A stretch of DNA of 64,000 nt from Sodiomyces alkalinus F11 (lineage: Eukaryota > Ascomycota > Sordariomycetes > Glomerellales > Plectosphaerellaceae), in assembly GCF_003711515.1 (NCBI RefSeq), contig NW_021167079.1, positions 6,628,385-6,692,384 on the forward strand, written 5' to 3'. The notes under the pieces were generated by a model. The model made no database searches. It was not told the DNA's origin and was given only the letters and a program-made list of their open reading frames with translations. A program made the position numbers and the translations under genes. This document shows, in pieces, positions 58,761 through 64,000 of the stretch (position 1 is the stretch's first letter; each line of letters opens with the position of its first letter).

Positions 58761-60372
58761 GGTACAGTACGTTAGATTTCTACTGCCTTAGTACTAACCT
58801 GGAAGGTAATCAACAGGCGGGGTGATTGGAACCACAGGGCCCAAGTCTCGTCCGTCGTCGACTTTTCTTCGTCCCATCACAGTCCCATATCGAGAATCAC
58901 AGTATCCTCCTACTTCTCTTGATGAGAGGATGCATACTCCGGACCATTTCAATCACCTTCACTTTTATCTCTACAACCCAATCTGTATCCAGACACTTCT
59001 CTAAGCTACTGTGCGTTCTTTCCCAACATTAGCGGATTTAACAGACGTTCTCTGGTGTCTGCTCGCCATCTTCGAAGCTTCGAAGACAATCATCGCAGCT
59101 ACCTACACTGCCAACGCATGACATGACATGCTCTGTGGCCCTGTGGATCATAGCAGATCCGTCCAGTAATATTCTCCGTTCTCCCTGGCATCTCCAGTGT
59201 CGCGCCCCGTCACTGACCCATCCACCCACCGGGTCATCCATTCGGGTCTAGGCAAATCGTCTAGCGAGCGCCTTCTCGGGATAGCACCAGGCTCACCCAA
59301 CACCGGACCGTGCGGCGGAGATGCGTAGTGGTTGTGATTCAACTTCATTACCTGCTGCATGCACTTCAAGACCCGCACGACCCTGCCCGGCACAATAGCA
59401 CTCACTACCTTACACTTCACATACCAATTCCCACCTAGCTATCCATCTATCAGCCAGGGCTTGCTTATTCTTCGACTTTTGCGATTCCGAGCAAACAACG
59501 CAGACCGCCAGCACGCCCCCATCTACACATTCGCGTGTTGTCTTCCCCCTCAACCGCCACCGCCGCAGACGACAACGTCGATAGTACCAAACCTTCGTTT
59601 ATCAACAACTCCTCACTACCTTAGTTTGGGAGGTAGACACTCTAAATATCGAGATTTTAAAACTTTATACCTCCACGAAAACGGCTATATCATTTACTCG
59701 TCGTGCCCAATAAACCTTTTTTTTTTTTTTTTTTTGCCTTCCGATTGTTTTCCTTTCTCTCTTTGTCGCGAGCAAACCGATCAACCACCAAGTTGACGAA
59801 GCCGAACCAAACGACGACGCTCGACTGCGGCGCCAAGTCGTGCACACATTTTACGCGACATTTCCTGCTCTTCACGTCGAGAAGAACTCGGCGAGTGCCC
59901 GTCGAACCGTCGTGTGCTCCCGGCTTGCTCTCCGCTGGCGTCGCGTCCCATCGCACTTCTCTCCCTGTCGCATCCCATCGCCTCATCACCCTCTCGTCCT
60001 GTCCCCCTGTTGTCAAGGTGGGCAACGCCGGAGAATCCAGCGCTCTTATTCTGTGGGCTAAGGAGAGGAGCTCTGTGCTCTTCTCCAATGCCCCCTTCTC
60101 TCGTTCCGTCGATTCAATCAGCCAATCCATCATTCATTCGTTCCCCCACCCTTTCACTATCTGGCGACGCACGCCACGACGCCCTTTGTTTTCGCGCCAC
60201 GCCGCTCGAGCTGTTCCGGTAACGAATTCCGATTCGGCCTGCTGCGCCGACCGTTTCCTCGTCGCGGTTTCCTGCTTCCTGTCAATTTGCAGCCTCCCGT
60301 GGTCTTCACAACGCTCCGCAAATCCCGTGTCGCGTCCTCCCATGCTACGGGGCATGCCATCACCGTTAAACC
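58761..60372. promoter_or_regulatory. upstream region and leader of the 60.4-kb gene
   Basis: 1.6 kb, C/T-rich on the plus strand like a long fungal leader, with a T run at about 59718-59735. It contains several small upstream ATGs. A 280-codon frame starting near 59703 overlaps the true start of the downstream gene in another frame and is Arg/Ser/Pro-rich without a domain, so I do not call it a gene. Confidence 0.5.
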
Positions 60373-62725
60373 ATGGATGCCGCCGTCAAATCCATTCAGT
60401 ACTTGACCCAGAATCTTTTGCCCGACCGGCCATATCATCTCTCCAAGCGCCCGGACAAACGCTATCGCGTTCCTCCAGACAACACCAAGTTCATCGAGGA
60501 GCGCGAGTGTCAGCCCCTCCAGTACATGACCTTGCTGAACGCTGACCGCGGTCTCCTCTTCACCCGACCCTACTACGACATGCGCGAAGAGCCACCAACT
60601 CCCAACCCTGCGAAGGAGGCTGGTGTGAGGATGGAGAAGAAGGCCGTTACCAAGCTGTCTTTGAGCGACTACAAAAACAAGCAGAGGAAGGCTGCCGAGT
60701 CGCCGTTAGATTCTGGGTTCCCAGTCAAACCGGTAGTGGTTCGGAAAGATGGACCCGGTGGAAAGACCGGCAAGGATGTCAGCAAAGTCGACGGTGACAA
60801 AATCGATCATCGCGATACGTCAAGAGACGCCAACGCGATGAGGCCCCGCGATGGCCCGAATGACGAGATGTTTGTTTTTTCCGTCGTCCCACCTCCATCA
60901 GCATTGTAGTTGAGCCACCCAGCTAATACGATGGATCATCCACAGACACAACTCCGCCGATGCGAGACCGAAAGCGAATATAGAAGCCAGAGATACCCCA
61001 GAAAAAAGAAACCGGGCAGACGATTCAGATGAGATTCAGAGGGCACAAAAGAGACTCAGACCTGAAGCGAATATTGGGCCTTCCGAAGATAGATCACGGA
61101 CATCCCGGAATGATCCATTGAAGAAGAAAGAACCGCAGCCGCAGAAAGATCGGGCAGCATATAAAGACCCGAAGCCCCCCACTTCATCTCTACCCAACGG
61201 GCGAGCCATCTCCAAAGACTCAGTTCGTTCGCGCGCAGAAACACCGCCGACCCGCGCTCGAGGCGAATCGATTAACGGCGCTCGGCCCAGCCCTTCCGCG
61301 CCACCAAAAGGCACTCCTCTCAAAAACGACCAGCAATCATCCAGGACGACGGTGCCGCCGCTTCTTTCTCCTCTCCACTTCCCCATGGGAAGTTCGCAGG
61401 AGCGACCGAAGGAGAAGAGGGGGAAGGAAGAGGAAGGCGACCTATCCAAGTCGGTGAAGACGGCCAAAACATCCCTGGCCAAACCTGCCAGGAGAGAGAA
61501 ATCTCCTGTGAAAATCCCCCCACTCTTGTCTCCAACATTACCGCCTGCTCTTGAGGAAGAGCTTGCGCGGATAATAAAGACAGGACCTGCGAAAACCGTC
61601 GCATCGGCACAACCATTAGACTCGGCTGGCAACATTCGAAAGTTGAAGCCGCTCAAGCAAGAAGATGATAATGAGAAGGTCGAGAAACCCAAAATAGTGA
61701 ACAGAGACAGAGAGAAAGACGGTACGCGCCGCTTCATTGTTACATTGAAGTGCGGCAGGAAGCATTCGAAAACCCTCAAGCGCCTCCTGGCCCTTCCACC
61801 CCCAAAGAAAGAGCGCTCGGCTAGTCTTGGGGCGGCTCCCCCGCAAGCTGTAGCCAAAAAACGGCCAGTCAGCGGAACGGAGTTGGTGGGGGACTCTATC
61901 GCAGTCAAGAGACCAAGGACCTCCGACATGGCTTCTTCGTGGAAGCTTGCGGCCCCCTCGACACCGCCCAAAGCCGCCGGTACCTCCATGTCCCGCGTCG
62001 CGTCAACCAGCTCCCAGGTGCCCACCCCTGGCGACATGCACCACAGCGCTACCCCCGGCGGCGATCGGCTGCCCTCCAGGCACGAAAGTCGGGAACCGGT
62101 CGACCCTTCACGAATTCGGCAGCTGCGCGACCGTCACGAGCGGTACAAGGAGCTGGGTGGCAAGCTGAAGCACAAACGAGATGCGCTCTTCCCGGCAAAG
62201 ACAAACAACCGCGGCCGACCGCCGCCCCTCTCCGACCACGACCACAAGCTCAGCATCGCGCTCTGCCTCGAGAGCGCCATGGCCTATATGGTGTCGTTCC
62301 GCGCCGTCTTCGATTCCCGTCGCCACGAGAACAAGGCCCAGAACCCGAACCAGTGGGAGACGATTCTCCCCCTGCTCGACATGATCCGCCATGACGTGAG
62401 CGAAGGCCGCCACCGAGCACTGGACGCGCTCCAGCTCCAGCTCAGGGGCGTTATCCTCGAGGAGCTCATCAAGTGCTACTGGTCGCTCGACCCGGCCAGC
62501 CACGCCATCCGCATCATCTACTTCGAACGCCTGCGCTCTTCGGTATGGAAGGCCGCCGCGGAGGCTTCCGGTCTGGTCGACGAACAACGTATGCGCGCTA
62601 ACTTTGGCCCGTGGACCGGGGCCGAGGAGGCCGTCGGGCTGGGGTTGCGGATCGTCAGGAGATGGGCCAACGAACAAAACCTCGATTGGAGCCCCGAGCT
62701 CAGCTTGCAGGCCAATGGAACTTAG
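60373..62725 (+). CDS. 758-residue basic protein of unknown function
   Basis: I do not recognise a named family. Exons: 60373-60869 and 60946-62725. The intron has a GTTTGT donor, a GCTAATAC branch site and a CCACAG acceptor, in phase 2. The N-terminus (about 1-75) looks conserved and structured: LTQNLLPDRPYHLSKRPD, then ERECQPLQYMTLLN and LFTRPYYD. The middle (about 100-540) is disordered, Lys/Pro/Ser-rich, with two related proline motifs, PPLLSPLHFP near 301 and PPLLSPTLPPALEEELARI near 357. The C-terminal 200 residues form a helical domain: RHERYKELGGKLKHKRDAL, LSIALCLESAMAYMVSFRA, WETILPLLDMIRHDV and AIRIIYFERLRSSVW. The layout and basic character suggest a nuclear protein, which is inference. 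Confidence 0.74.
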
Positions 62726-64000
62726 GGAAGGTCCTATAGCCTGCGAGCTAGACCGTCGGCTTCTTGTCGCCACTAGGCTACCTCTATCGCAGCAATGGCT
62801 CCGTGGGCCGAACGGCGGGAGGAAGGCCAGGTTCAGCGGAGGACGCGCTGGCAGAGACGCGCTGACGAAGACCCTCACACCACCTCTTGTGTAATCCATC
62901 CATGTATTATGATTTTGTCCTATTTCATTCACCATCTCGGACCGGTTTGACGGCGAACGGCACGGCGCAGAAGAGCACAACACGACACCGCCTAGCGAAC
63001 GCGATACGAACAAGATGAAGACACAACTGTACGAAAAGGCGTTTCTACGGATATATCCCACGGCTTTCCCGGTTTCCCGTTCTTTCTTTCCGAGACATCG
63101 TCACCCTCGTCACCACCACCTACGACTGAGGCGAGGTCTGGGAGGAGGAGAGCGTGTTCCTCTCGTCGAGTCTGAGAAAATGAAAGGAAGGACACCTGGA
63201 AGGGCCTGGCGTGGAGAACAACGGCGGGGGAATCCCCCCAGAGCACGTTGCCATACGCCATCCGGGAAACCGGCATTCGGCCACACATTATGGGGCAATG
63301 ATATCAACTGGCGTTTTGAGAAGGGATGGTGGAATTCCTTATTATTATCATTATTATTGTCCTCTTCTCTTTCTTGTCCTTCCTATACTTTTCTCTTTCC
63401 TCCGTGTCGCTGTCTCTATTCCCCTTTCGCGATGATATCCCATTTGCTGAGGTCATGGAAAAAGTCACCATGCTGTTTACACTTTCGTCTTCCTCGTTTT
63501 GTTCTTTCCTCACCTTGCGGTTATTTTGTCTGTGGATTCCCCGAGTTGTAGACCCGGGAATACCTGGAGGGATGGGCCAGCGGGGGACTTGTTGGACGGG
63601 TTCCAATGGAGGTACCCGGGCAGCGGAATGGCAAAGCGTCAACCCAAGGGCAAAGGCGGGCGTGGTTCGCGGTTACGGGCTGCGGAGCTCAGAAATATGG
63701 TGTCCGAGTAGGTGCAGGTTGGACTCCCAATTTAGGTAGTCAGTCGATCGCAGAACCGAAACAATTTTGACGCCAACCGAGCAAGGTCACACTTAAGGCG
63801 CATCGAGTGAAAGGAAGGGTGTAGCGAAGAACATCAGGCTCGTTATTGCCCTGGCAAACCTGCTCTCTGAGCCCCGTACTCCATTCGCATATTGGGGGTT
63901 TGACATCACACCTAAAAGAGTCACGCATCTGTGTCGATCCGGGCTTTTACTTCATTTCATGTATTATTATCAGCCTCATTGCTTTGTCCAAGGTTATGAT
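62726..64000. other. region right of the last gene
   Basis: 1.3 kb to the window end. Purine-rich and pyrimidine-rich blocks alternate, with a short TTATTATTATCATTATTATT run near 63337-63358. A 28-codon frame at 63628-63711 (MAKRQPKGKGGRG, basic) ends at a GTAGGT that could be a splice donor, so it might be the first exon of a gene continuing beyond the window, but support is weak. Nothing else is recognised. Confidence 0.4.

Noticed and set aside
59703..60545. 280-codon plus-strand frame overlapping the start of the 60.4-kb gene
   Set aside because: It begins in a poly-T leader region, is Arg/Ser/Pro-rich without structure, and conflicts with a better-supported start in another frame.
61036..62037. 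333-codon antisense frame inside the 60.4-kb gene
   Set aside because: It overlaps a well-supported spliced gene and has no recognisable motif.

Overview
The window is nuclear DNA of a filamentous ascomycete (Pezizomycotina, most likely a Sordariomycete). The evidence is short 50-150 nt introns with GT..AG ends and CTAAC/CTGAC branch sites, fungal-type housekeeping proteins (Byr4, Nop2, Get5, cofilin, Hsp60, Ufd1, Lin1/CD2BP2, Rvb2), and two transposons whose reading frames are destroyed by C-to-T changes of the RIP type (repeat-induced point mutation: CpA to TpA, and TpG to TpA on the other strand). I see no bacterial operons, CRISPR, rRNA or tRNA. There is one 23-base assembly gap (41802-41824).

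Layout. (1) 187-8469: a Ty3/gypsy LTR retrotransposon with stop-riddled gag and pol, bracketed by identical 129-bp direct repeats. (2) 9.3-21.0 kb: a compact housekeeping block: byr4 (+), nop2 (-), get5 (+), cofilin (-), hsp60 (-). (3) 21.8-48.6 kb: a gene-poor accessory region. It holds a heavily RIP-mutated 6.2-kb LINE (24341-30533, with a 12-bp target-site duplication) and a dispersed family of short genes, each with a diverged Myb/SANT-like three-helix domain followed by a basic or low-complexity tail. Five lie on the minus strand (21.8, 31.3, 34.4, 36.5, 38.6 kb) and three or four on the plus strand (42.6, 45.1/45.5, 47.8 kb), pointing away from a 3-kb region that contains the gap. (4) 49.3-54.5 kb: a second housekeeping block: ufd1 (-), lin1 (+), rvb2 (-). 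(5) 56.0-62.7 kb: two plus-strand genes I do not recognise, a coiled-coil protein and a 758-residue basic protein, separated by an AT-rich relic and a long leader.

I worked out exon structures by hand from splice signals and reading phase, so the coordinates are predictions without transcript support. The most interesting part is the Myb/SANT-like gene cluster. Several members share a phase-2 intron at the start of the third helix, and at 45.1-46.0 kb two consecutive first exons are both compatible with one downstream exon. The housekeeping genes are unrelated in function: mitotic exit, rRNA methylation, tail-anchored protein insertion, actin turnover, mitochondrial folding, ubiquitin-dependent degradation, splicing and chromatin remodelling.
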